Assembly (NCBI GenBank): GCA_023247835.1
Contig: JAHFFU010000093.1
Span: 1 to 5,340 of the forward strand
DNA: 5,340 bases
Direction of reading: 5' to 3'
DNA from: Candidatus Bathyarchaeota archaeon
Lineage (GTDB): Archaea > Thermoproteota > Bathyarchaeia > 40CM-2-53-6 > FEN-987
A program made the translations under genes and the position numbers. Under the pieces are notes generated by a model that was not told the origin of the DNA, searched no databases, and saw only the letters and a program-made list of their open reading frames with translations. This document shows, in pieces, positions 5,301 to 5,340 of this stretch (the stretch's first letter is position 1; each line of letters begins with the position of its first letter).

Positions 5301-5310
5301 AGGTATATCA
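5301..5310 (-). promoter_or_regulatory. Probable TATA box of the surface-protein gene
   Basis: On the minus strand TTGATATACC lies about 32-41 bases before the ATG at 5269, consistent with a TATA-like element and a short leader of about 10 bases. No Shine-Dalgarno-like site is visible. Motif and spacing are the only support. Confidence 0.5.
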
Positions 5311-5340
5311 ATGTTCTGTTAATGACACAATGATGTTCCA

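Overview
This window is archaeal. It carries ribosomal proteins found only in archaea and eukaryotes (S19e, L31e, L39e), aIF6, the Rpp21-type RNase P subunit, a PDCD5 protein and a Nep1 rRNA methyltransferase. Base composition is moderate, genes are tightly packed with stop/start overlaps, and two genes appear to start with TTG. The Thr/Asn/Ser-rich exported protein and the acidic tail on L31e would fit a Thermoproteota lineage such as Nitrososphaeria or Bathyarchaeia. That placement is an inference, not something the sequence proves.

Layout. Positions 1-2083 (minus strand, read right to left) hold a translation cluster: S19e, PDCD5, L39e, L31e, then aIF6, which runs off the left edge only a few residues before its expected end. 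S19e/PDCD5 overlap as ATGA, PDCD5/L39e are 3 bases apart, and L39e and L31e have purine-rich ribosome binding sites. A TATA-like box near 2131-2140 probably drives the cluster. Positions 2175-2788 (minus) hold RNase P component 4 and a YhbY/CRM RNA-binding protein, joined by a TTGA overlap. Positions 2870-3978 (plus, divergent) hold Nep1 and, overlapping as ATGA, a small protein that I read as a second, divergent PDCD5-family member. Positions 3975-4172 (minus) hold a small two-CxxC zinc-ribbon frame with no good start, possibly frameshifted. Positions 4186-4321 show no gene I can support. Positions 4322-5269 (minus) encode an exported protein with a beta-rich N-terminal region, a Ser/Asn linker and a Thr-rich, sequon-rich repeat tail, with its own TATA-like box at about 5302-5309.

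Together, the first eight genes make and mature ribosomes and tRNA: 60S/50S proteins and aIF6, the small-subunit protein S19e, 16S rRNA modification by Nep1, tRNA 5' processing by RNase P, and an rRNA-associated CRM-domain protein. The most notable points are the second PDCD5-like gene coupled to Nep1, the hidden zinc-ribbon gene, and the anchorless repeat-rich surface protein.
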